Source of the DNA: Clostridium ljungdahlii DSM 13528
GTDB taxonomy: Bacteria; Bacillota; Clostridia; Clostridiales; Clostridiaceae
Direction of reading: 5' to 3'
Assembly (NCBI RefSeq): GCF_000143685.1
Contig: NC_014328.1
Coordinates: 682,001 to 746,000 of the forward strand
Length of the DNA stretch: 64,000 bases
Shown: positions 44,624 to 53,938 of the stretch, piece after piece
Numbering within the stretch: position 1 is the first letter of the stretch
Layout of the letters: each line of letters starts with the position of its first letter
Notes under the pieces: generated by a model
Seen by the model: only the letters and a program-made list of their open reading frames with translations
The model's database searches: none
What the model was told of the DNA's origin: nothing
Program-made: the position numbers and the translations under genes

Positions 44624-45985
44624 ATGAAAAAAAGTTCCTATGAATATAAATTAAATAATGTAGATAGTCCCAATTTTTATAAAAATATATTTCCCTATGA
44701 TGAAATTCCAAAAATAAATTTTAATGGAGTACAAATACCTAAAGACTTACCTGAAAATATATATATTACGGATACTACATTTAGAGATGGCCAGCAGTCA
44801 ATGCCTCCGTATACTACAGAACAGATAATTAGAATTTTTGATTATCTTCATAATTTGGATAATAATTCGGGAATAATAAAACAGACGGAATTTTTTTTAT
44901 ACACAGAGAAGGATAGGAAAGCTGCTCAAGTATGTATGGAAAGAGGATATGAATTCCCGGAGGTTACTTCATGGATAAGGGCTAATAAAGAAGATTTTAA
45001 GTTGGTAAAACAAATGGGAATTAAAGAAACGGGAATGCTTATGTCTTGTTCAGATTATCATATATTTAAAAAGTTGAGAAAGACTAGAAAAGAAACTATG
45101 GATATGTATTTAGGTATAGTTAAAGAAGCTTTGGATAATGGAATTCGTCCAAGATGTCATCTAGAAGATATAACCAGGGCTGATTTTTATGGATTTGTAG
45201 TTCCACTTGTAAATAAGTTAATGGAATTATCGAAACAATCAGGTATTCCTATAAAAATAAGAGCCTGTGATACCCTTGGACTAGGAGTATCTTATAGTGG
45301 AGTGGAATTACCAAGAAGCGTACAGGCTATTATGTATGGTCTTAGGAACAATTGTGGTGTTCCTTCAGAATGTATAGAATGGCATGGACACAATGATTTT
45401 TATGCAGTAGTAAATAATTCTACAACAGCTTGGCTATATGGTGCATCAGCTGTAAATACTTCATTTTTAGGAATTGGAGAGAGAACAGGAAACTGCCCAC
45501 TAGAAGCTATGATATTTGAATATGGACAGATAAAAGGAAATACTAAAAATATGAAACTTGAGGTTATAACGGAATTATCAGAGTATTTTAAAAAAGAAAT
45601 GGAATATGCAGTTCCACCTAGAACCCCTTTTGTGGGAAAAGAATTTAATGTAACTAGAGCTGGAATACATGCAGATGGAATATTAAAAGATGAAGAAATC
45701 TATAATATATTTGATACGGATAAAATTTTAGGAAGGCCAGTTGTAGTAGCTGTAAATCAATATTCCGGTCACGCTGGAATTGCAGCCTGGATTAATACCT
45801 ATTATAGATTAAAAGATGAAGAAAAAATTGATAAATGGGATACTAGAATTGCTAAAATTAAAGAATGGGTGGATGAACAATATAAAGCAGGAAGAACTAG
45901 CATAATAGGAAATGATGAACTAGAATTATTAGTTGATAAGATGCTGCCAGATATTTCACAAAAAAAAGAAGAAAGAGCTAGCTAG
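44624..45985 (+). CDS. Re-citrate synthase (isopropylmalate / homocitrate synthase family)
   Basis: 453-aa TIM-barrel condensing enzyme of the DRE-TIM family. ITDTTFRDGQQSMPP is the metal/acetyl-CoA site, CHLEDITRADFYGF and EWHGHNDFY supply further ligands. It matches what I recall of the C. kluyveri Re-citrate synthase in length and general form, rather than LeuA or NifV. It forms citrate from oxaloacetate and acetyl-CoA with Re stereochemistry. Aconitase and isocitrate dehydrogenase follow on the same strand, which supports citrate as product. ATG 44624 after GAGGAG. Confidence 0.88.
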   Translation: MKKSSYEYKLNNVDSPNFYKNIFPYDEIPKINFNGVQIPKDLPENIYITDTTFRDGQQSMPPYTTEQIIRIFDYLHNLDNNSGIIKQTEFFLYTEKDRKAAQVCMERGYEFPEVTSWIRANKEDFKLVKQMGIKETGMLMSCSDYHIFKKLRKTRKETMDMYLGIVKEALDNGIRPRCHLEDITRADFYGFVVPLVNKLMELSKQSGIPIKIRACDTLGLGVSYSGVELPRSVQAIMYGLRNNCGVPSECIEWHGHNDFYAVVNNSTTAWLYGASAVNTSFLGIGERTGNCPLEAMIFEYGQIKGNTKNMKLEVITELSEYFKKEMEYAVPPRTPFVGKEFNVTRAGIHADGILKDEEIYNIFDTDKILGRPVVVAVNQYSGHAGIAAWINTYYRLKDEEKIDKWDTRIAKIKEWVDEQYKAGRTSIIGNDELELLVDKMLPDISQKKEERAS

Positions 45986-46065
45986 AGTAGATACAAGATT
46001 TATATAATAAATTCAATTGATTATAAGTTGAAAGTTTATCTACAACTATATAATGGAGGATAACA

Positions 46066-47991
46066 ATGGGATTAAATGCATCACAAAAAATTATAAAAAA
46101 TCATTTGGTTAAAGGTAAAATGATAGTAGGAGAGGAAATAGCTATAAAAATAGATAGAACACTTACCCAGGATTCAACTGGAACTATGGCTTATCTTCAA
46201 TTTGAAGCACTTGGAATAAATAGAGTGAAAACTAAAAAATCTGTAGCTTATATAGATCACAATATACTTCAATCAGGTCCAGAAAATGCAGATGATCATC
46301 TTTACATTCAGACTGTGGCAAAAAAACATGGCATATATTTTTCAAGACCTGGAAATGGAATATGCCATCAAGTTAATCTTGAAAGATTTGGAGTGCCTGG
46401 GGATACCCTTTTGGGTTCAGACAGTCATACACCTACAGGCGGAGGTATAGGAATGCTTGCCATTGGTGCTGGTGGATTAGATGTAGCAGTAGCTATGGGC
46501 GGTGGAGAATATTATATAAATATGCCTAAGATAGTAAAAGTTAACTTGAGGGGTAAGTTAAGTCCCTGGGTTACAGCAAAAGACATTATTTTAGAAATGC
46601 TTAGAAGATGCACAGTTAAAGGTGGAGTAGGGAAGATATTTGAGTATGTGGGAGAAGGAGTGAAAACTTTATCTGTACCCGAAAGAGCGACAATAACAAA
46701 TATGGGAGCAGAACTTGGAGCTACTACTTCCATATTCCCAAGTGATGATACAGTACGCGATTTCTTAAAAGCCCAGGGAAGGGTAAAGGATTTTTCGTAT
46801 GTTCAGCCGGATGCAGATGCAGTTTATGATGAAGAAATGGAAATAAATTTATCTACTCTTGAGCCTATGGTAGCCTGTCCGCATAGTCCAGATAAAGTTG
46901 TACCAGTATCCCAGCTTAAAGATGTTAAAGTAAATCAGGTATGTATAGGAAGTTGTACTAATTCTTCTTTTGTAGATATGATGAAGGTTGCACATATATT
47001 AAAGGGAAAAACAGTTAATGAAAATGTATCACTTACTATATCACCGGGTTCAAAGCAGGTTTTAAACATGATTGCTCAAAATGGAGGACTTGCATCTATG
47101 GTAGGGTCAGGGGCTAGAATACTTGAAAGTGCCTGTGGACCTTGTATAGGTATGGGACAGTCACCATCTACAGATGCAGTATCACTTAGAACGTTTAATA
47201 GAAATTTTGAAGGAAGATCTGGAACAAGATCAGCTAAAATTTATCTTGTAAGTCCTGAAATTGCAGCTGCATCTGCAATAAAAGGCTATATTGCAGATCC
47301 AAGAGAACTGGGAGAACCTATTTATATTGAGATGCCAGATGAATTTCTTGTAGAAGATAATATGATTGCTCCTCCTGATGAAACAGGAGATAACATTAAG
47401 GTAGTTAGAGGCCCTAATATAAAGCCTTTTCCAAAGGCAAAGTCTTGTGAGAATATAACTTGTGGCAAAGTACTTACAAAAGTTGGAGATAATATAACTA
47501 CGGACCATATAATGCCGTCAAATGCAAAATTGCTTCCTTATAGGTCAAACATACCTCATTTAGCTGAATACTGCTTGACTCCTTGTGATGAAGATTTTCC
47601 TAAAAAAGCAAAGGAAAATGGAGGAGGAATTATTGTAGCTGGAAGTAACTATGGTCAGGGTTCCAGTAGGGAACATGCTGCACTTGCTCCTCTTTATCTT
47701 GGAGTAAAGGCAGTTCTTGCTAAATCTTTTGCTAGAATTCATAGGGCAAATTTAATAAATAATGGAATAATACCTTTAGTTTTTGAAAATGAAGATGATT
47801 ATGACAAGATAGATGTTATGGATGAACTGGTTATAGAAGATACTTTAAAACAAATTAAGAATGATGTAGTTACTGTGAAAAATAAGAATAGAAATGAAGA
47901 ATACAAAATGGTATTTAATGTTACGGACAGACAGAGAGATATGATAAAGTTTGGTGGACTTTTAAATATGATGAAAGAAAATAACAAGTGA
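46066..47991 (+). CDS. acnA: Aconitate hydratase
   Basis: 641-aa [4Fe-4S] aconitase that isomerises citrate to isocitrate. Fe-S ligands appear in CIGSCTNSS and ACGPCIGMGQ; DHIMPSN, SNYGQGSSREHAAL and HRANLINNGI mark the C-terminal swivel domain. This is the shorter mitochondrial-like class used in clostridia, not the ~900-aa AcnA, so the symbol is used broadly. ATG 46066 follows TGGAGGA. It is 80 bases after the citrate synthase, and its end overlaps the extended reading frame of icd. Confidence 0.94.
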   Translation: MGLNASQKIIKNHLVKGKMIVGEEIAIKIDRTLTQDSTGTMAYLQFEALGINRVKTKKSVAYIDHNILQSGPENADDHLYIQTVAKKHGIYFSRPGNGICHQVNLERFGVPGDTLLGSDSHTPTGGGIGMLAIGAGGLDVAVAMGGGEYYINMPKIVKVNLRGKLSPWVTAKDIILEMLRRCTVKGGVGKIFEYVGEGVKTLSVPERATITNMGAELGATTSIFPSDDTVRDFLKAQGRVKDFSYVQPDADAVYDEEMEINLSTLEPMVACPHSPDKVVPVSQLKDVKVNQVCIGSCTNSSFVDMMKVAHILKGKTVNENVSLTISPGSKQVLNMIAQNGGLASMVGSGARILESACGPCIGMGQSPSTDAVSLRTFNRNFEGRSGTRSAKIYLVSPEIAAASAIKGYIADPRELGEPIYIEMPDEFLVEDNMIAPPDETGDNIKVVRGPNIKPFPKAKSCENITCGKVLTKVGDNITTDHIMPSNAKLLPYRSNIPHLAEYCLTPCDEDFPKKAKENGGGIIVAGSNYGQGSSREHAALAPLYLGVKAVLAKSFARIHRANLINNGIIPLVFENEDDYDKIDVMDELVIEDTLKQIKNDVVTVKNKNRNEEYKMVFNVTDRQRDMIKFGGLLNMMKENNK

Positions 47992-48008
47992 TTATTGGAG
48001 GATTAAAA

Positions 48009-49019
48009 ATGACGCATAAAGTTACTCTTATTAAAGGTGATGGTATAGGACCAGAAATTTGTGAAGCTGTAAAAAAAGTTATAAATAAGAGTGGGGCAGA
48101 TATTGACTGGGAAATACTTGAGGCTGGAGCTTCAATTTTGGATAAATATGGTACACCAATACCAGATAATATTATAGAAAGTATAAAGAAAAATAAAGTA
48201 GCACTTAAAGCACCAGTTACTACCCCTGTTGGAAAAGGATTTAAAAGTGTCAATGTAACTCTTAGAAAAAAATTAAATCTATATGCAAACATAAGGCCTA
48301 TAAAAACTTATTCTGGAGTAAAATGTAGATATGATAATGTGGATCTTGTAATATTTAGAGAAAATACAGAAGATTTGTATGCAGGGATTGAGCATATGAT
48401 AAATGATGAAATAGCAGAAAGCGTTAAAATAATATCTAAAAAGGCAAGTGAAAGAATAGTAGAGGCAGCTTTTCAGTATGCAATTAAAAATGGAAGAAAG
48501 AAAGTTACGGCAGTTCACAAGGCTAATATAATGAAACTTTCAGATGGACTTTTTTTAAAAACAGCTGAAAAAGTAGCGGAAAAATATAAAGGTATTCAAT
48601 TTGAAAGTGTAATAGTAGATGCTATGAGTATGAAACTTGTACTCAATCCAGAGGACTATGATGTACTTGTTATGCCTAATTTATATGGAGATATTTTATC
48701 AGATATGGCATCAGGACTTATAGGCGGGCTTGGATTAGTACCAGGGGCTAATATAGGAGAAGATGCAGCAGTGTTTGAAGCTGCCCATGGTTCGGCTCCG
48801 GATATTGCAGGACAGAATAAAGCAAATCCAACGGCTATAATACTTTCGGGAGTTATGATGCTTAACTATTTAGGTGAAACAGAAGCGGCAAATAAAATTG
48901 AGATAGCTATAGAATCTGTACTTAGAGAAGGTAAATATTTAACAGAGGATTTAGGAGGAAATGCTACTACTACTGTATTTACTAAAGCTATTATAGAGAA
49001 AATTGAAAATTGTAATTAA
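48009..49019 (+). CDS. icd: Isocitrate dehydrogenase (NAD-type, short)
   Basis: 336-aa beta-decarboxylating dehydrogenase giving 2-oxoglutarate. LIKGDGIGPEI at the N-terminus, FRENTEDLYAGIEH at the substrate site, VMPNLYGDILSDM and the adenine-binding EAAHGSAPDIAGQNKANP are visible. The length and the latter motif suggest NAD rather than NADP use (inference). ATG 48009 follows TTGGAGG; the in-frame GTG at 47988 would overlap acnA and lacks a ribosome binding site. It is the last gene of the oxidative half-TCA operon feeding glutamate synthesis. Confidence 0.92.
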   Translation: MTHKVTLIKGDGIGPEICEAVKKVINKSGADIDWEILEAGASILDKYGTPIPDNIIESIKKNKVALKAPVTTPVGKGFKSVNVTLRKKLNLYANIRPIKTYSGVKCRYDNVDLVIFRENTEDLYAGIEHMINDEIAESVKIISKKASERIVEAAFQYAIKNGRKKVTAVHKANIMKLSDGLFLKTAEKVAEKYKGIQFESVIVDAMSMKLVLNPEDYDVLVMPNLYGDILSDMASGLIGGLGLVPGANIGEDAAVFEAAHGSAPDIAGQNKANPTAIILSGVMMLNYLGETEAANKIEIAIESVLREGKYLTEDLGGNATTTVFTKAIIEKIENCN

Positions 49020-49036
49020 GTATACTTAATTTTTTT

Positions 49037-49075
49037 AGTTGAAAGTTGATAGTGGATAATTGTCAACTTTCAACT
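49037..49075 (+). terminator. Hairpin after icd
   Basis: Perfect 13-bp arms AGTTGAAAGTTGA (49037-49049) and TCAACTTTCAACT (49063-49075). It is followed by ATTTA rather than a T-run. The TTGAAAGTTGA word is a common clostridial intergenic motif. Confidence 0.6.
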
Positions 49076-49092
49076 ATTTAAAATCATACATA

Positions 49093-49131
49093 GGGCTGAC
49101 ATACTAATTAATTAGTAGTCAGCCCATTATT
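49093..49131. terminator. Bidirectional terminator between icd and metY
   Basis: GGGCTGAC / GTCAGCCC with an inner TACTAATTAATTAGTA palindrome. It serves the convergent operons. Confidence 0.75.
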
Positions 49132-49181
49132 TATGGGTTAAAATAATATAAAAATTATGGGAGTCAAATTAAATTAATTTA

Positions 49182-50465
49182 TCAAGCTTTTGCAAGAGCC
49201 TGATCCAAATCGTATATAATGTCATCAATATTTTCCACACCTATTGAAAGCCTTATAAGGTCTGGAGTAACTCCAGCAGCTTTTTGTTGTTCTTCATTTA
49301 ACTCTGCATGAGTTGTACTTGCAGGGTGAATTACTAATGATTTTGCATCTGCTACATTTGCAAGTAAGGAGAACAATTTAACGCTGTTTATAAATTTCTT
49401 TCCTGCTTCAGATCCACCTTTTATTCCAAAGGTAAATATTGAACCTGCCCCTTTTGGAAGGTATTTCTTAGCTAATTCTTTGTATGGACTTCCATCAAGT
49501 TCAGGATAGTTTACCCATGCAACTTTTGGATGTTTACTTAAAAATTCAACTACTTTTCGTGTATTTTCTACATGTCTCTCTACTCTAAGAGAAAGTGATT
49601 CAAGTCCAAGTAAGAAATAAAAAGCACTTTGTGGACTTAGTGTTGCGCCTGTGTTTCTTAAAAGTTGTACTCTGGCTTTTGTAGCAAAAGCTGTAGGTCC
49701 AAGATCTGCATATACAAGCCCATTATAGCTTTCATCAGGTGTTGTAAAGTCAGGAAATTTTCCGCTTGCTGCCCAGTCAAATTTTCCACCATCTACTATA
49801 ATTCCGCCTAAAGTAGTCCCGTGACCACCTATAAATTTAGTTGCAGAATGAACAACTACGTCTGCACCATATTCTATAGGTCTTACTAGATAAGGAGTTC
49901 CAAAAGTATTATCTATAATAAGAGGAATTTTGTTTTCATGGGCTATGTTTGCTACAGCTTCTATATCCAAAACATTGATTCTAGGGTTACCTATTGTTTC
50001 TGCATAAACTGCTTTAGTTTTATCTGTAATAGCTTTTCTGATGTTTTCAGGGTCATCGGGATCTACAAAAGTTACATCAATTCCTAACTTTTTCAAGGTT
50101 ACTGAAAACAATTCATAAGTTCCACCATAAAGTGTGCTAGCTGCAACTATATTGTCTCCTGCACTTGCTACATTTAATACAGCGTAAAGTATTGCTGCAA
50201 GTCCGGAAGATGTAGCAAGGCCTGCGCTGCCGCCTTCAAGGGCTGCTACTCTTTGTTCAAATACGTCTTCTGTTGGGTTCATTATTCTGGCATAAACATT
50301 TCCTGGTTTTTTAAGCTGGAAAAAGTCTGCGGCTTCATCGGCATCTTTAAATACAAAGGATGTAGTCTGGTAAATTGGAACTGCTCTTGCACCTGTAGTT
50401 GGGTCAGGCACCTGGCCTGCATGTACTTGTAATGTTTCAAATCCTAATTTTCTTTCTTCACTCAT
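49182..50465 (-). CDS. metY: O-acetylhomoserine sulfhydrylase
   Basis: 427-aa PLP enzyme of the Cys/Met metabolism family, converting O-acetylhomoserine and sulfide to homocysteine. The PLP lysine is in [13 protein letters not shown], and YARIMNPT and [11 protein letters not shown] are typical. It is about 40 residues longer than cystathionine gamma-synthase, which favours MetY. ATG 50465 follows TTAGGAGG. It is under an S-box (SAM-I) riboswitch, so it should be off when SAM is plentiful. Confidence 0.95.
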   Translation of the reverse strand: MSEERKLGFETLQVHAGQVPDPTTGARAVPIYQTTSFVFKDADEAADFFQLKKPGNVYARIMNPTEDVFEQRVAALEGGSAGLATSSGLAAILYAVLNVASAGDNIVAASTLYGGTYELFSVTLKKLGIDVTFVDPDDPENIRKAITDKTKAVYAETIGNPRINVLDIEAVANIAHENKIPLIIDNTFGTPYLVRPIEYGADVVVHSATKFIGGHGTTLGGIIVDGGKFDWAASGKFPDFTTPDESYNGLVYADLGPTAFATKARVQLLRNTGATLSPQSAFYFLLGLESLSLRVERHVENTRKVVEFLSKHPKVAWVNYPELDGSPYKELAKKYLPKGAGSIFTFGIKGGSEAGKKFINSVKLFSLLANVADAKSLVIHPASTTHAELNEEQQKAAGVTPDLIRLSIGVENIDDIIYDLDQALAKA

Positions 50466-50523
50466 TTTTTCGTCCTCCTAATACCTTTTAATATTTTGAG
50501 CGAAACTTCTATAACCTGGCAGA

Positions 50524-50684
50524 ATAAAAAAATCTTCTTGTAAGATAAGTTACAAGAAGATTCTATCTTCATGCTTCTCATCTTTCAGGTTAACACCTGC
50601 TGGAATTAGCACCGTTGAATGAAAATGATCATTCAGGTTGCCGGGCATCATAGGGCCAGTCCCTCTGCCACTCTGGATAAGAAG
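50524..50684 (-). promoter_or_regulatory. SAM-I riboswitch (S-box) of metY
   Basis: The minus strand carries P1 CTTCTTATC / GATGAGAAG (50684-50676 with 50582-50574), the core AGAGTGGCAGAGGGACTGGCCC, ATGCCCGGCAACC and GTGCTAATTCC. The terminator AATCTTCTTGTAA / TTACAAGAAGATT (50562-50531) ends in T7. Promoter TTGACA (50734-50729) and TATGAT (50710-50705) have an 18-bp spacer. Confidence 0.96.
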
Positions 50685-50765
50685 TTCCGTATTCGATTGA
50701 GAAAATCATACCAGACATAGATAAGGTTTGTCAATAGAAAAATAAAAAAATATTTAGAAAATTTT

Positions 50766-50873
50766 ATCTGATGGCTACCTACTGTAATACTCCCACGCGC
50801 TCTGTGAAAGCGACTATCATCAAATCAAAGATTTGAGATATCTGCTTTTCCCACTAAGTAAGATTCATTGATA
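50766..50873 (-). repeat. Structured intergenic repeat, copy 3
   Basis: CTGATGGCTACCTACTGTAA, ACTCCCACGCG, CGACTATCATCAAATC / GATTTGAGATAT, CTGCTTTTCCCACT and TTCATTGATA match copy 1 but with a single internal unit. On the minus strand AAAGC...CAAATC ttt GATTTG...GCTTT forms a long hairpin. It lies between the two SAM riboswitches. Confidence 0.8.
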
Positions 50874-50908
50874 TTACGAATTATAGTAAAATAGTCATGT
50901 AAATAGTA

Positions 50909-50937
50909 TTGACAATTGATAGTTAAAGTATTAATAT
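50909..50937 (+). promoter_or_regulatory. metH promoter
   Basis: TTGACA (50909-50914), 17-bp spacer, TAATAT (50932-50937), just before the SAM-I aptamer. Confidence 0.7.
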
Positions 50938-50944
50938 TAAAGCA

Positions 50945-51110
50945 CTTTTATCACGAGAGGTGGAGGGACTGGCCCAGTGAAACCCAACAACCGGCACTAA
51001 AGTGCATCGGTGCTAATTCCTGCAGAATAAAACGAATTCTGAAAGATAAGGAAAGTTGATTTTGTCAAATTTAAAGCTGCTTTTCTGATTGAAGGGCAGC
51101 TTTTTTAGTT
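50945..51110 (+). promoter_or_regulatory. SAM-I riboswitch (S-box) of metH
   Basis: P1 CTTTTATC (50945-50952) with GATAAGGAAAG (51045-51055), core GGTGGAGGGACTGGCCC, AAACCCAACAACC, GTGCTAATTCC. Terminator AAAGCTGC / GCAGCTTT (51073-51103) with T6. About 210 bases follow before the metH start. Confidence 0.96.
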
Positions 51111-51317
51111 AATAGTTAAAAATGAAAAATTAATAGTTAGTGAGCGAAAGCTGAGTAAATAAATATTAATTCTAAATAATATTATTGTATATTTATACAA
51201 TATTAAATAATTTAGATGTATTGTATAAAATTTGTTTAAAGTTTAAAATTTTATACAAGAAGTAATGGATTAAATAATTTGAACATGAAACTTGTATTTG
51301 AAAAAGGAGTGCAGCAA

Positions 51318-53717
51318 ATGTTATTTAAAGATTTATTAAATAAGTTTAGTAACAAATTTGTTTTTTTTGATGGAGCTATGGGAACCATGCTTCAAAGAGC
51401 AGGACTTAAAGTAGGTGAACTTCCAGAAACATTAAATATAACAAATTCAGAGATTATAAGAAAAGTACATAGGGAATATTTAAACGCAGGATCAGATATC
51501 ATAATAACAAATACTTTTGGTGCTAATGAACTTAAGTATAGTTCTTCTGATTATACAATAAAAGATGTAATTACAGCTGGAGTAAAAATTGCAAAGGAAG
51601 AGGCAAAGGATAAATTAGTAGCACTTGATATAGGACCTACAGGACAAGTTATGGAGCCTACAGGAAGTTTAAGTTTTGAATCTGCATATGAATTATTTAA
51701 AAGTCAAGTAATTATAGGGGAAAAAGCGGGAGCAGATATAATTCTAATAGAAACTATGTCTGATTTGTACGAAGCAAAGGCAGCTATTCTTGCGGCAAAA
51801 GAAAATAGTTCTCTTCCAATATTTTGTACAATGACTTTCCAGCAGGATGGAAGAACTCTAATGGGAACAGATCCAAAAACTATGGTATTTGTGCTTGAAT
51901 CGTTGGGGGTGGATGCCCTTGGAGTGAATTGTTCCTTGGGACCGGGAGAATTGCAAGATATTGTAGATGAAATCTTAAAGTATTCTTCTATACCCGTTAT
52001 AGTTCAGCCTAATGCAGGACTCCCAAAGTATGATGGCGAAAATACGATTTATGATATAACTTCAGATGAATTTGCAGAAAATGTAGTGATTATGGCAAAA
52101 AAAGGAGTTAGGTTTTTTGGAGGATGTTGTGGAACAAGTCCTGAATTTATAAAAACTATGGTAAAAAGTTTGAAAAATATAGTACCTTTAGATATAAAAG
52201 AAAAAAATTATACCACAGTGTGTTCAGCCAGGGATACTGTGTTCCTAGGTAATAGGATAAAATTTATAGGGGAGAGAATTAATCCTACAGGTAGAGATAT
52301 TTATAAGAAAGAGCTTAAGGAAGGAAAGGTAAATTTTATACAGAAAGAAGCAGTGAAGCAAAAAGAAGAAGGAGCACATATACTTGGGCTTAATGTAGGA
52401 CTACCTGAGATTAATGAAGTTCAAACTATGAAAGAAGCAGTAAAAGCAATACAAAAAGTAGTACAATTACCTATAGATATAGACAGTCCAAATCCTAAAG
52501 TGTTAGAGGCTGGAGTTAGAGTTTATAACGGTAAACCTATAATAAATTCAGTAAATGGTAGAAAAAAGTGCATGGAAGAAGTATTTCCAATAGTAAAGAA
52601 GTATGGAGGCTGTGTTATAGCCTTAACTATAGACGAAAATGGAATACCTGATACTGCAGAGGGTAGGGTAAAGATTGCAGAAAAGATAATCAAAACTGCC
52701 GAAAACTATGGAATCAAGAGAAAGGATATAATAGTTGATTGTCTTACGCTAACTGCATCTGCTCAACAAAAGGAAGTGCTTGAGACAATAAAGGCCATAA
52801 AGATTCTAAAGGAACAATTTGGAGTAAAGACTACTCTTGGTGTAAGTAATATATCCTATGGACTACCTAGAAGATGTATATTAAATAGAACTTTTCTTGC
52901 ACTTGCTCTTCAGGCAGGACTTGACTTGCCAATAATAAATACAGCAGACAAAGGCGTGAAAGATATTATTTCAGCTTTTGAGGTTTTAACAAACATAGAT
53001 AAAGAAGGAAAGGAATATGTAAAAAAATATAGCGGTAAATCTGAAGGTGAAAAAGCAAAATGGGGAAGCGATATTCCTAATTCAGGTGAAAATGATAAAA
53101 ATCTAAAACAGACCATTATTGATGGAATGGAAGAGGAAGCAGTAGAGTTAACTTGTAAGCTTTTGAAAAGTAAGAAGGCAGTAGATATAGTAAATTCTTA
53201 TATAATTCCAGCGTTAGATGAGGTAGGTGTACAATATGAGAACAAGGATATATTTTTACCACAGTTAATACAATCAGCTGAAACTGTAAAACAAGCTTTT
53301 GAAATAATAAAGAAAGATATGCTTAAAAGTGGCGAAAATAAGATATCCAGGGGAAAAATAATACTTGCTACTGTTAAAGGAGATATACATGATATAGGAA
53401 AAAATATAGTTAAAGTGCTTTTGGAGAATTATGGATTTGAAGTTATAGATTTGGGAAGAGATGTAGATATTAGTGAAGTAGTAGATGCTATAATAAAAAA
53501 TAACGTAAAGTTAGTAGGACTCAGTGCACTTATGACAACCACCGTAAGTAATATGAAAAAGACTATAGATGCTATAAGAGATAAGGGGCTTCAATGTAAA
53601 GTTGTAGTAGGTGGAGCAGTATTAAATCAAAATTATGCAGATATGATAGGTGCAGATTATTATGCTAAGGATGCTAGAGAAACTGTAAAGATAGCAGAAG
53701 AATTATTTTCAGTTTAG
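51318..53717 (+). CDS. metH: Cobalamin-dependent methionine synthase
   Basis: About 799 aa. It transfers the methyl of 5-methyltetrahydrofolate to homocysteine through B12. Domains in order: homocysteine barrel with zinc Cys (GVNCSLGP, FFGGCCGTSPE), pterin barrel (IGERINPTGRD), B12 cap, and Rossmann B12 domain with KGDIHDIGKNIV (cobalt-ligand His). There is no C-terminal SAM reactivation domain, as is usual in clostridia. I choose ATG 51318, eight bases after AGGAG; the in-frame TTG at 51279 has no ribosome binding site. Confidence 0.95.
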   Translation: MLFKDLLNKFSNKFVFFDGAMGTMLQRAGLKVGELPETLNITNSEIIRKVHREYLNAGSDIIITNTFGANELKYSSSDYTIKDVITAGVKIAKEEAKDKLVALDIGPTGQVMEPTGSLSFESAYELFKSQVIIGEKAGADIILIETMSDLYEAKAAILAAKENSSLPIFCTMTFQQDGRTLMGTDPKTMVFVLESLGVDALGVNCSLGPGELQDIVDEILKYSSIPVIVQPNAGLPKYDGENTIYDITSDEFAENVVIMAKKGVRFFGGCCGTSPEFIKTMVKSLKNIVPLDIKEKNYTTVCSARDTVFLGNRIKFIGERINPTGRDIYKKELKEGKVNFIQKEAVKQKEEGAHILGLNVGLPEINEVQTMKEAVKAIQKVVQLPIDIDSPNPKVLEAGVRVYNGKPIINSVNGRKKCMEEVFPIVKKYGGCVIALTIDENGIPDTAEGRVKIAEKIIKTAENYGIKRKDIIVDCLTLTASAQQKEVLETIKAIKILKEQFGVKTTLGVSNISYGLPRRCILNRTFLALALQAGLDLPIINTADKGVKDIISAFEVLTNIDKEGKEYVKKYSGKSEGEKAKWGSDIPNSGENDKNLKQTIIDGMEEEAVELTCKLLKSKKAVDIVNSYIIPALDEVGVQYENKDIFLPQLIQSAETVKQAFEIIKKDMLKSGENKISRGKIILATVKGDIHDIGKNIVKVLLENYGFEVIDLGRDVDISEVVDAIIKNNVKLVGLSALMTTTVSNMKKTIDAIRDKGLQCKVVVGGAVLNQNYADMIGADYYAKDARETVKIAEELFSV

Positions 53718-53853
53718 GATAAACAGAGTTCTTGGCATCAGATGGAGTTTTGACTCCACCTAATGCTTAGAAATCGTTATCCAGGGACATAGCTGCTCTT
53801 TACTCCCACTTGGAGAAGTGGAAGTATTAGAGCAGGTAGTCATCGGATAAAAA
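53717..53853 (+). repeat. Structured intergenic element, copy 4, immediately after metH
   Basis: TTATCC (53777-53782) pairs with GGATAA (53845-53850) enclosing GAC/GTC, CTGCTCT / AGAGCAG and CCACTT / AAGTGG stems around GGAG. A second GGATAA (53717-53722) can pair with the same TTATCC, enclosing a TGGAGT / ACTCCA hairpin. The right side matches copies 1-3. It may also act as the metH terminator, although no T-run follows. Confidence 0.7.
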
Positions 53854-53938
53854 TAATTTTTATGGAATATTTAATGTGTTTAATATACAATAATATGTAA
53901 GAGAGACAATATCAAAATAGATTTTGGGAGATATAAAA

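Noticed and set aside
49037..49075. Operator palindrome for icd
   Set aside because: It lies after the stop codon and resembles other intergenic hairpins; more likely transcript 3' end structure.
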